From Marinobacter zhanjiangensis (GTDB lineage: Bacteria; Pseudomonadota; Gammaproteobacteria; Pseudomonadales; Oleiphilaceae), in contig NZ_BMXV01000001.1 of NCBI RefSeq assembly GCF_014651935.1, positions 310,001 through 374,000 on the forward strand: 64,000 bases of DNA. Reading direction: 5' to 3'. The notes under the pieces were generated by a model. It was not told the DNA's origin. It did not search any database and worked only from the letters and a program-made list of their open reading frames with translations. A program made the position numbers and the translations under genes. The number at the start of each line of letters is the position of its first letter. The first letter of the stretch is position 1. Positions 38,634-46,352 of this stretch are shown one piece after another.

Positions 38634-38792
38634 GGACTTAATCCGTTGTTGTTGGGATTCCGGATGTAGTTAAGGTATACCTTGCGTATAACTCTCTGGA
38701 GTTTATCAGTAGTTCTGCGACATGCCGACAAATCCACCACTGGAGTCTGGGCGGCAACGGATCGCGCCAGGCGACATCGAGTGAAGGACCCC

Positions 38793-39884
38793 ATGCATCA
38801 CCTTTTCCGGCTTTCCCGCCACCCCCGAAGGGTAGGTGTACTGATCCTGTGCTGCCTCCCCCTGCTGGCCCACAGCAACCCCACCGCTCCGGTGGAAGAC
38901 TGGCAGGCCATTATCCGCAGCGCGCCCTACTGGTCCAGCCAGGGAGTGTACAACAATGTGCTGGACATACGCCGCTGGGTGCTGGAAGAGTCCGGTTACT
39001 GCGCCGACCCTGAGCGACACCTGCTGTTCGACCACCGGGGCCAGTTCCTGGGGTACACCAGTAACGCGGAGACCAGCGCGGAAACCCAGCAACGTCTCAA
39101 CCGCCTGCGGGAGAAACTGGCCCGGGAAGGCCGGGCCTCCGGCTGGACCCCCGGCGACACCAGCACCACCGGTTACCCGTTCGCCCTGGGCTGCGACCAG
39201 CCCCATGCCCGGCTCGATGAGGCCCGCGACCGCTACCTGGGGGAAGAACCCGGCGCTCGGCTCTGGGGCCTCTGGGACGACCTGGATTTCGCGTCACAGG
39301 AGAAGCCCGGTACGCTCCATGAGGCACTGCTGTACGTCTTCAACACCCGCAGCCAGCAACAGCGCCAGTCACTGCCCGACGAACTGCCCCGCTATCTGGC
39401 CGGCATGCTGATGATCGAAAGCGGCGGACGCACCCGCGCCCACTCCACCGCCGATGCCAAGGGCGTCATGCAGCTGACGCCCCAGGTACTGTCCGACTGT
39501 GGTGTGGCGACGCGCAATCACTGGCACCGCCTTGCCCAACTGGACTGTGCCATGAAGCTCATGAGTCAGAACGCCCGCATCCTGGAACCGGCCATCAACG
39601 AGTATTTCGCCGCCCTGCCGACAGCGAAACGCCAGCGGCTGTTTACCCTGCTGCTGATCCAGGCCTACCACGGCGGGGCCACCCGCATTCGCCGCCTGCT
39701 GGATGACGAAGACCTTAACGGCCCCGCCCGCTATTTTGCCGACAACCATGAACGCTTCAGCGCCGGCGACATTGCCTTCGGCATGATCTTCCACAATCTG
39801 GGCCGGGATCGACTGGGGCTGGCATCGCTGTATTATGTGGCGGATGTGGAACTGGCGGCCCAGGCCGTTTCCAGCTCGTTCTGA
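38793..39884 (+). CDS. Lytic transglycosylase SLT-domain protein
   Basis: A 363-residue exported protein with a signal peptide (HPRRVGVLILCCLPLLAHS). A C-terminal SLT-type domain starts near residue 205 with the presumed catalytic Glu in GMLMIESGGRTR and the motif DAKGVMQLTP. The N-terminal 200 residues carry no domain I know. It would cleave peptidoglycan glycan strands in the periplasm. ATG 38793 follows GAAGGA; the open frame upstream adds a stretch before the signal peptide that makes no sense for export. The stop is 3 bases before the next gene, so the two are co-transcribed. Confidence 0.85.
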   Translation: MHHLFRLSRHPRRVGVLILCCLPLLAHSNPTAPVEDWQAIIRSAPYWSSQGVYNNVLDIRRWVLEESGYCADPERHLLFDHRGQFLGYTSNAETSAETQQRLNRLREKLAREGRASGWTPGDTSTTGYPFALGCDQPHARLDEARDRYLGEEPGARLWGLWDDLDFASQEKPGTLHEALLYVFNTRSQQQRQSLPDELPRYLAGMLMIESGGRTRAHSTADAKGVMQLTPQVLSDCGVATRNHWHRLAQLDCAMKLMSQNARILEPAINEYFAALPTAKRQRLFTLLLIQAYHGGATRIRRLLDDEDLNGPARYFADNHERFSAGDIAFGMIFHNLGRDRLGLASLYYVADVELAAQAVSSSF

Positions 39885-39887
39885 ACC

Positions 39888-40661
39888 ATGCCGGAGGATG
39901 TGTTGCTGTCATTCCTGCCACCAGGGCTGACCCCGGACATTGCCCTGTTGCTGCTGGCCTGCTCGGTGTTCACGTCCATGGTGACCGCAGCACTGGGCGC
40001 CGGCGGTGGTGTCATGCTGCTGGCCCTGATGGCCATGTGGGTGCCACCGGCCGCCGTCATTCCGGTCCATGGCATCATCCAGCTGGGCTCCAACGCCGGG
40101 CGCATGACCCTGACCTGGCGGCACGTGGACTGGCGCGTCATCGCCGCGTTCGCCCCCGGTGTTGTGCTGGGCGCGCTGGCCGGCAGCCTGGTGCTGGTGA
40201 GCCTGCCACCCTGGGCATGGCAGGTGACCATTGCCCTGTTCGTGCTGTACCTGTGCTGGGGTCCGAAGCTGCCCCCCATGGCCCTGGGCCGGGGCGGCAT
40301 TCTGGCGGCTTCGGCGCTGACCAGCTTCATATCACTGTTCGTGGGCGCCACGGGCCCGCTGGTGGCGGCCTTTATCAAGCAGATTCACACAGATCGCTTC
40401 ACCACCGTGGCCACCTTCGCCACCGCCATGACCCTGCAGCACCTGCCCAAGGCATTGGTGTTCGGGCTCGCCGGTTTCATGTTCCGGGACTGGGCGGTGT
40501 TCCTCGCGGCCATGATTGCCTGCGGCTTTGCCGGTACCTGGCTGGGGTTGCGTCTGCTGGGCCGGCTGGGAAACCGCGCCTTTCGTAACGTATTCAATGT
40601 GCTCCTGACACTGCTGGCCGCCCGCTTGCTGTGGCTGGCGTGGCTGCAGTGGGCGGGCTGA
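39888..40661 (+). CDS. TSUP-family (TauE/SafE) membrane transporter
   Basis: A 257-residue membrane protein with about eight hydrophobic segments, including the duplicated TSUP-type motifs ALGAGGGVMLLALMAMWVPPAAVIPVHG and SLFVGATGPLVAAFI. The family exports or imports sulfur-containing or other organic anions. It starts 3 bases after the transglycosylase stop. The substrate is not predictable. Confidence 0.9.
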   Translation: MPEDVLLSFLPPGLTPDIALLLLACSVFTSMVTAALGAGGGVMLLALMAMWVPPAAVIPVHGIIQLGSNAGRMTLTWRHVDWRVIAAFAPGVVLGALAGSLVLVSLPPWAWQVTIALFVLYLCWGPKLPPMALGRGGILAASALTSFISLFVGATGPLVAAFIKQIHTDRFTTVATFATAMTLQHLPKALVFGLAGFMFRDWAVFLAAMIACGFAGTWLGLRLLGRLGNRAFRNVFNVLLTLLAARLLWLAWLQWAG

Positions 40662-40682
40662 TCTGGCGTTCCGCCCGGGACA

Positions 40683-42647
40683 TTATCCTGCGTCTGTCGC
40701 AGGCACCGCTACCACCTGGTTACGGCCCCGGGCCTTGGCGGCATAGGCCCCCTCATCGGCCCGGGCCATGACCTCCCGCGGCCCGCTGTCCGCTGCACTC
40801 AGATCGGTCAGGCCGATACTGGCGGTGACCCCGAAGTCGTGGCCGTCATTCTGCAGGCGGAAGGCTTCGATATCTGCACGCACCTGTTCCGCCAGCTCGC
40901 GGGCACGGTCCAGGCCACACGCCGGCAGCAGTATGGCAAACTCGTCGCCACCGAGGCGGGCCACCATATCCGACCTGCGCACCGACCGCCGCAGGAGACC
41001 GGCCAGCTGGCGCAGCAGTTCATCTCCCAGCAAATGGCCGCCCTCATCGTTGACCGGCTTGAAGTAATCCAGGTCGATGACTATCAGCACCGTCGGGGAC
41101 TCCAGGCTGGATGCCTGCCCCAGCCATTTTACCAGGTCAGCAGAGAAGGCCCGGCGGTTGAGCAGTGAGGTCAGGCTATCGTGGGTCGCCTGCCAGGACA
41201 GTTGCTGCTCGTGCTGCCGGCGTTCACTGTCATCACGGATCACGAATACCAGCCGTTCGTCCGGCTCGCCCCGGCTGACGTGGAGCATGGTGATTTCCAC
41301 ATCAAGCGTCTGGCCGCTCTCGTTTCGCAATACGCCGTCCATGGCATGAATTTCGTCACTCTCGAGAAAGTGGCTGGCACTCCATTCCTCGTTTCCGGCC
41401 TCGAAAGACACCAGCTGGAACAGAGCCCCCCCGACCGGATTGTCCACCGGCCCGAGAAAGACCGCGGCGGCGGCATTGGCGTAGCGGATATTACCCCGGG
41501 TGTCGGTCATCACCACGCCCTCATGCAGAACACGGAGAATGCTGTCTGCCCGTTGCTGCTCGGCTCGCAGGCGGGCCTCCACTTCACCGCGTTCAGACAT
41601 GACCCGGTTGAAGGTATCCGCCAGCTCCCGGAACTCCTGGTAGCCACCGGCATCCACGGGCGCTTCCCGGACACCCAGGTGACGTTCCCGGATCTGCTCC
41701 GCCAGATCCACCAGCGGATTGAGGTAGCGCCGGAACAGGTAGAATGCGAGGGGCATCAGCACCAGCACCACCATGGCGGCGATCCAGGCCAGGTCCTCCC
41801 CCAGGCGGTTGGCAGGCGCATAGGCGTCCTCCAGGGGCCAGGTCGCGGATACAAACCAGGGGGCCATATTCAGCTGCTGGATCGCGACCAGCGCTGGCTC
41901 TCCACCGCGGGACTGTCCCCGGGTCACCCCTTCGAACCCTCCCATCCCGGCCAGGTCCGCCTGGTTATCGGCATCAATGGCCTTTATGCCACTGGAGTAC
42001 CCCTCCTGCACCAGAATCAAGCCTGCGTGAGTGATGACGCTGATGTATCCCTGCTCCCCGATAACGGTACTGCTGACCTCGCTCAGGAAATTGTCGGACG
42101 TCAGCACAATCGACCCCGCCAGCATGCCCACCATCGCGCCATTGTGGTCAAACACCGGAGCGGTCATGACCACCGTGGGTAGTTCCCGGACCAGGGAGGA
42201 AAAAGGTTGTGAAATCTGCGGAGTCAGCTGGGCTACGGTGTCCCGGAAGTACTGACGTCCCGAAAGGTCCGCACCCTGCACCTCGGGCACTTCCGGATAG
42301 CTCTCCAGCACCCGCCCCTGCTGGTCAAACAGGAACAGGTTCTCGAACAGGTGGGAGACCGGGCGCTGGCGCTCCATGATCAGGCCGGAAAACTGGCGAA
42401 ACGAAATGGCGTCCATTTTCATGGCGTCCGCCGCTTCCGCCAGCACCCCGAATCGATCGGTCAGTTTCCGGTCCAGCTCATAGGCAATCATTTCTGCCAT
42501 GGTGGCCACCTGGCTGCGGGTCTGGCCTTCAAGCTCCTGACGGCTGATGGCCATATTCACCAGACTGACAATGACCACGGTCAGTACAATGGCACCCACA
42601 AACAGCACCACGCCCCGGTTTGCCAGCCGGTCAAACCATGCCCGCAT
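40683..42647 (-). CDS. Membrane diguanylate cyclase with Cache, HAMP-like, PAS and GGDEF domains
   Basis: In 654 residues: TM1 about 12-34 (GVVLFVGAIVLTVVIVSLV), an extracytoplasmic Cache-type sensor (about 40-270; RQYFRDTVAQLTPQISQPF, VVMTAPVFDHNGAMVGMLAGSI), TM2 about 283-304, a HAMP-like linker (about 305-360), PAS (about 370-480; VMTDTRGNIRYANAAAAVFLG) and GGDEF (about 495-650). The active site is intact (ARLGGDEFAIL), and RRSD five residues upstream gives a product-inhibition I-site. It should make c-di-GMP in response to a small periplasmic ligand. Confidence 0.94.
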   Translation of the reverse strand: MRAWFDRLANRGVVLFVGAIVLTVVIVSLVNMAISRQELEGQTRSQVATMAEMIAYELDRKLTDRFGVLAEAADAMKMDAISFRQFSGLIMERQRPVSHLFENLFLFDQQGRVLESYPEVPEVQGADLSGRQYFRDTVAQLTPQISQPFSSLVRELPTVVMTAPVFDHNGAMVGMLAGSIVLTSDNFLSEVSSTVIGEQGYISVITHAGLILVQEGYSSGIKAIDADNQADLAGMGGFEGVTRGQSRGGEPALVAIQQLNMAPWFVSATWPLEDAYAPANRLGEDLAWIAAMVVLVLMPLAFYLFRRYLNPLVDLAEQIRERHLGVREAPVDAGGYQEFRELADTFNRVMSERGEVEARLRAEQQRADSILRVLHEGVVMTDTRGNIRYANAAAAVFLGPVDNPVGGALFQLVSFEAGNEEWSASHFLESDEIHAMDGVLRNESGQTLDVEITMLHVSRGEPDERLVFVIRDDSERRQHEQQLSWQATHDSLTSLLNRRAFSADLVKWLGQASSLESPTVLIVIDLDYFKPVNDEGGHLLGDELLRQLAGLLRRSVRRSDMVARLGGDEFAILLPACGLDRARELAEQVRADIEAFRLQNDGHDFGVTASIGLTDLSAADSGPREVMARADEGAYAAKARGRNQVVAVPATDAG

Positions 42648-42850
42648 TAATGCGTTCCCCCGATGTTGTCGGCACTCTCACAAACCTCATGCGTCGCGGT
42701 ATGCCCTGCAGGTACCCGGACCCGGATTGATGTCGGGTCGGGCGGCAAACGGCCCGGGTCCGTCAAATCGCGTATACACCGATCCGATGACCGCAGTCTA
42801 ACAGACCACCCCGGGCCCGTTGCCGGGCAGCCATAGTTTTACTGGAAGAA

Positions 42851-42869
42851 ACTAATAAAAATTGTTATC
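42851..42869. promoter_or_regulatory. Fur-box-like site upstream of exbB
   Basis: An AT-rich block in an otherwise GC-rich region, about 40 bases before exbB. On the minus strand it reads GATAACAATTTTTATTAGT and matches the 19-bp Fur consensus at about 12 positions. It supports iron control of the exbB-exbD-exbD-tonB operon. The rest of the 42648-42907 gap holds no gene. Confidence 0.5.
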
Positions 42870-42907
42870 GTTTTCGTTAACTTGTTATTTCCATCGGGAT
42901 CAATGCC

Positions 42908-43663
42908 ATGCCTGACACCGCCAGTCTGAACTCCGTGGAATCCCCCCTGCAAAACCTGGTTGCCATGGGTGGCCCGGTCATGTACGTACTGATCACCCTG
43001 GCCGTTCTGGGGCTGCTGACCTTTTTCTACCTGACGGTTACCGGCGCACTGTTTGCCCCCCGGTCCCATGGCCGGGTCCGCCGTGAAGTCGCTCAGTGGA
43101 AGCAGTCCGGTAGCCATCCACCGGCATCATCCGGCTCGCTCTTCGCCCGCTGCAATCCGATGCTGGCCTTGTCCCGCCGGGCCATGGCCGGCGTCAACAG
43201 TGGCGAACCATCGGACAACCTGCGGGAAAATCTCGCCCTGGGTGCCCAGAAGGCCCTGCAACCCTTCGAGGCGCCCCTGAAGATTATCGAAGTCATTGCC
43301 GCTCTGGCGCCACTGCTGGGCCTGCTGGGCACGGTCATGGGCATGATGGAAGCCTTCAGTGCCATGGCCACCACCGAGGGGCGCGCCAGTGCCAGCCAGC
43401 TCAGTGGTGGCATCTACGAGGCGCTGACCACCACCGCCGCCGGCCTGGTGATTGCCATCCCCTTTGCGGCCATCGCCGCCTGGGCCGAGTTCCGGCTGCG
43501 CCGGCTCAACAGCCAGATGAACGAGCAACTGCTGGATATTCTCAACGCGGGCACAATCACCGCGCCCGCCGAGGCCCGCCAGGAGCCGGCACGGCAAGAC
43601 AACCGCGCGGTGGAAACCAGAGAATCCCGTCAGCCGGCCCGGGTCGCCCATGCCGCTGGTTAA
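42908..43663 (+). CDS. exbB: ExbB/TolQ-family proton channel protein
   Basis: A 251-residue membrane protein with the MotA/TolQ/ExbB domain: TM1 about 21-45 (GGPVMYVLITLAVLGLLTFFYL), TM2 and TM3 in PLKIIEVIAALAPLLGLLGTVMGMMEAF and SGGIYEALTTTAAGLVIAIPFAAIAAW. With ExbD it uses the proton gradient to energise TonB. It heads a four-gene operon with overlapping starts, behind a Fur-like site. TolQ is the alternative, but the neighbours ExbD and TonB decide for ExbB. Confidence 0.93.
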   Translation: MPDTASLNSVESPLQNLVAMGGPVMYVLITLAVLGLLTFFYLTVTGALFAPRSHGRVRREVAQWKQSGSHPPASSGSLFARCNPMLALSRRAMAGVNSGEPSDNLRENLALGAQKALQPFEAPLKIIEVIAALAPLLGLLGTVMGMMEAFSAMATTEGRASASQLSGGIYEALTTTAAGLVIAIPFAAIAAWAEFRLRRLNSQMNEQLLDILNAGTITAPAEARQEPARQDNRAVETRESRQPARVAHAAG

Positions 43664-44060
43664 TCCCCGGCCCCCACGTCCCATGCCCATACGGATGACG
43701 CCCCTGATCGATGTGGTGTTCATCCTGCTGGTGTTTTTCATGGTGACCAGTTACCTGCTGCCCACCGGCTACCTGGAGCTGGAAAACGACACGGCTTCCG
43801 GCCGGGGCGGTGATGGCGAACCGCTGCCACAACTGCAGCTGCTGGCCAGCGGCGAGGTACGCTGGCAGGAGAGGAACTGGCAGCCGCGGGCACTCAGCCG
43901 GCAACTGGTCAGTGCGGGTCACCGGGAAGTCCGGCTGGCCACCGACGGTGACGTGCCCCTGGATCGCTTCACCCTCACCCTGAGCACCCTGGACAACGCC
44001 GGCATCGACGCCCGCTGGCAACGCTCACCCTCCGGGAATACGACAACGCCGTCACCATGA
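43650..44060 (+). CDS. exbD: ExbD/TolR-family protein, first copy
   Basis: A 136-residue protein with one N-terminal membrane segment containing the conserved functional Asp (MTPLIDVVFILLVFFMVTSYL), then a periplasmic domain. It starts inside the exbB 3' end (14-bp overlap) and overlaps the second exbD copy by 4 bp. It forms the proton-conducting unit with ExbB. Confidence 0.92.
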   Translation: MPLVNPRPPRPMPIRMTPLIDVVFILLVFFMVTSYLLPTGYLELENDTASGRGGDGEPLPQLQLLASGEVRWQERNWQPRALSRQLVSAGHREVRLATDGDVPLDRFTLTLSTLDNAGIDARWQRSPSGNTTTPSP

Positions 44061-44470
44061 CCCCATTAACCCCGGAACCCTTTGAGGATCGCAAGACGCT
44101 GCTGGAACGGGTGGAAGACAGCCTGCTGCCGCTGATCAACCTGGTGTTCCTGCTGCTGATGTTCTTTATCGTGGCGGGCCAGCTGACCGATACCCCACTA
44201 CCGGAACTGCCAGAGATGACGGCAGCGGAGGCCGGCGAGCAACCGGAGGCCGACCTGGTGATCGACCGGCAGGGCCGGTTCCTGGTAACCAACGAGCCGG
44301 TGTCCCTGGATAACCTCGCCAGTGCCCTGCCGCCTGCCGGAGAACTGGACCAGCCGCTGCGCATCGGCGCCGCGGGCATCACCGCCATGAGCGAGCTGGA
44401 CACCCTGTTCCGCAGGCTGGAGGAGCTCGGCCATGATGAAGTCATCCTGCTGACGGAGCCCGCGGAATGA
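44057..44470 (+). CDS. exbD: ExbD/TolR-family protein, second copy
   Basis: A 137-residue protein. The membrane segment carries [21 protein letters not shown]; where the first copy has Asp (LIDVVF), this one has Asn (LINLVF). The Asp is regarded as the proton-carrying residue of the family, so this copy may be non-conducting or structural. It overlaps both neighbours by 4 bp. Two unlike ExbD proteins in one operon allow a hetero-oligomer (inference). Confidence 0.9.
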   Translation: MTPLTPEPFEDRKTLLERVEDSLLPLINLVFLLLMFFIVAGQLTDTPLPELPEMTAAEAGEQPEADLVIDRQGRFLVTNEPVSLDNLASALPPAGELDQPLRIGAAGITAMSELDTLFRRLEELGHDEVILLTEPAE

Positions 44471-45357
44471 GCAACACCGCCCGGGCCGTCATTCTCCTGA
44501 TCGCGCTGCTGCTGACGGCGGTGACCCTGTGGCTGGCCATACCATCCGTGCCGACGCTGGAGCTGAAGACCCAGGGCAATGCCAATGTCACCAGGCCGGC
44601 GCTGAAGGTGTCGCTGGCAGGTGGCACACCTGTGTCGAAACCGGAAGAGCAACCATCGGAACCGGAATCAGCGCCAGAACCAAAGCCGGAACCTGAGCCA
44701 AAACCGGAACCGGAGCCTGAACCAGAACCTGTGCCCGAACCTGAACCACAGCCAGAACCAAAGCCAGAACCAAAGCCAGAGCCAGAACCAAAGCCAGAGC
44801 CAGAACCAAAGCCCGAACCTGAACCTGAACCTGAACCACAACCAGAGCCTGAACCAGAGCCCACGCCGGAACCCGAACCAAGACCGGAACCAGAGCCCGA
44901 GCCTGAACCACAGCCGGTGGAACCCACGGCCACTGAAACCCCGGCTCCCGAAGCGACAGATTCGTCGCCTGTCGAGGCGGAATCCGCAGCGGACACAGCG
45001 GAACCGGATGTCGGAGCGGACCAGGCGACGCAGCAGGAGCAGGTGGAACTGGTCGCCGGCGACGATGAAGCCGTGGACCAGTACCTGGGCAAGCTGGCCA
45101 GCCATCTGGCACGCTACCGGGACTACCCCCGTCGCGCCCGGCGCCTGGGCCAGGAGGGAACGCCCGTGGTAATCTTCGAATTCGACCGCAACGGCAAACT
45201 GCTGGAGGCCCGGCTGCGGGATTCTTCCTCCCACAGGCTGCTTGATGAGGCCGCGCTGGAGCTGTTGCGTGACGCCAGCCCGCTACCGGAGGTACCCGAG
45301 TCCATGACCGGCCAAAGCTTTACCTACACCCTGCCGGTAGGGTACAAGTTGCGCTAA
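44467..45357 (+). CDS. tonB: TonB-like energy transducer with a long Pro-Glu repeat
   Basis: A 296-residue protein: N-terminal membrane anchor ([19 protein letters not shown]), a long periplasmic spacer (about 58-155) made of PEPE, PEPK and PEPQ repeats, an acidic linker, and a C-terminal TonB domain (about 205-296; [42 protein letters not shown]). It transmits energy to outer-membrane receptors. The repeat is long and nearly pure Pro/Glu/Lys/Gln, and its DNA is a low-complexity direct repeat prone to length change. It overlaps exbD by 4 bp. The stop codon abuts a 262-bp repeat element. Confidence 0.94.
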   Translation: MSNTARAVILLIALLLTAVTLWLAIPSVPTLELKTQGNANVTRPALKVSLAGGTPVSKPEEQPSEPESAPEPKPEPEPKPEPEPEPEPVPEPEPQPEPKPEPKPEPEPKPEPEPKPEPEPEPEPQPEPEPEPTPEPEPRPEPEPEPEPQPVEPTATETPAPEATDSSPVEAESAADTAEPDVGADQATQQEQVELVAGDDEAVDQYLGKLASHLARYRDYPRRARRLGQEGTPVVIFEFDRNGKLLEARLRDSSSHRLLDEAALELLRDASPLPEVPESMTGQSFTYTLPVGYKLR

Positions 45358-45619
45358 TGTCCCGTCTGGCTAATTCCTTAACCTAATGAGCTTCTGAGAA
45401 GCCGAAGAGCTAGGCGTGCTGGTGAAGGTTTGGTGGTTCCAAATCGAGACAGCACAACGACGCTATTCGGCTTCTCAGAAGCTCCCGAAGGGCTTGCCTC
45501 TGAGGACTCTGAGCCTGTGTTGCCAGTCCTTGATGTGGAACCACCACACCTGCAGACTGGCGCCTTGGTCAGAGTCCTCAGAGACAAGCATTAGATTAAG
45601 GAATTAGCCAGACGGGACA
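45358..45619. mobile_element. 262-bp MITE-like element with 30-bp terminal inverted repeats and two internal hairpins
   Basis: Terminal inverted repeats 45358-45387 and 45590-45619 match at 29 of 30 bases, beginning TGTCCCGTCTGGCTAATTCC. Inside are two palindromes: 45391-45406 with 45466-45481 (16/16) and 45493-45512 with 45569-45588 (one mismatch). Their loops are homologous in opposite orientation, sharing TGGTGGTTCCA (45431-45441) and its complement (45535-45545), whereas the stems are unrelated. There is no ORF of note and no visible target duplication. It starts at the base after the tonB stop. Confidence 0.85.
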
Positions 45620-45643
45620 CCAGTCAATCAGCGCAGTACCCAC

Positions 45644-46339
45644 ATGACACCTGATCCGAAAGCAAGCCGGGCCATCGCCCGACTGATGTGCGACACCACC
45701 CGCGACACCCTCTGGTCCCGCTATCGTGACCGGGTACGCCAGACACGGCCCCGCGCCGACCTGGAGTGCCGTACCGGGTCCGGGCGTGCCACCTATCATC
45801 GCTATGATCACCGTTATCAGCGTCACCTGATCACCTATGGCGTTCGCATGGTCATGGCGAAGCAGGCGCCGGATACCGCCGCCAGCTGGCTGTCCACCCG
45901 CGAGATACGCAGCCGGGGCTACTTTGGCGGCGAGATTTCGGTGCTGAACCTGCTGGCCCATACCTGCACCCACGAGTTTGCCCACCTGCTGCAACAGCAT
46001 GCCGGCAAGCGTTACCACGGTTCGGTGCACAACCACCATTTCTACCAGATACTGGACCAGCTCAATGGCGATGGGCTGGCAGAGCATACCCGGAGTCACC
46101 TGGCAGGCCTGGCCAGACGACAGGGCCTGTTTCTGGACGACAGGGCGATGACCATGCCCTGCCAGCAACAGCAGGCAGGGCAGTGGCAGAAAGGGGATCA
46201 GGTGCGGTTCGGCAAGGGCCGGGCCGCCCGGGAGGGAGAGATCCTCAAGGTCAACCGCCGGACCTGCACCGTGGAGGGCACCGGCGCGTCCCGGGGGCTG
46301 CGATTCCGGGTGCCCTTTGTCATGCTGGAATCCGGCTGA
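45644..46339 (+). CDS. SprT-like zinc metalloprotease-fold protein
   Basis: A 231-residue protein with the zinc motif HEFAH in TCTHEFAHLLQQHAGKRYHGSVHNHHFY, where the second part supplies a third possible His ligand, as in SprT-like proteins. The N-terminal half is Arg-rich and probably binds nucleic acid or protein. The C-terminal half ends in a small barrel-like stretch (GDQVRFGKGRAAREGEILKVNRRTCTVEG). The SprT/Spartan group includes DNA-protein crosslink proteases, but this function is not shown for this branch. It starts 25 bases after the repeat element and converges on nasA. Confidence 0.8.
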   Translation: MTPDPKASRAIARLMCDTTRDTLWSRYRDRVRQTRPRADLECRTGSGRATYHRYDHRYQRHLITYGVRMVMAKQAPDTAASWLSTREIRSRGYFGGEISVLNLLAHTCTHEFAHLLQQHAGKRYHGSVHNHHFYQILDQLNGDGLAEHTRSHLAGLARRQGLFLDDRAMTMPCQQQQAGQWQKGDQVRFGKGRAAREGEILKVNRRTCTVEGTGASRGLRFRVPFVMLESG

Positions 46340-46352
46340 ACCCGGAACAGCG

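Noticed and set aside
44640..44930. Regular short direct repeats suggesting a CRISPR-like or satellite array
   Set aside because: The repeats are in-frame codons for Pro-Glu pairs in the TonB spacer; there are no spacers of constant length.
44442..45092. Minus-strand open frame of about 216 codons, extremely rich in Gly and Ser, opposite tonB
   Set aside because: It is the complement of the Pro-Glu repeat of tonB. The plus strand has the membrane anchor and TonB domain in the right places, and the minus frame has no domain outside the repeat.
45345..45635. Target-site duplication flanking the 262-bp element
   Set aside because: The bases before 45358 and after 45619 do not repeat; insertion without duplication or later decay cannot be distinguished.
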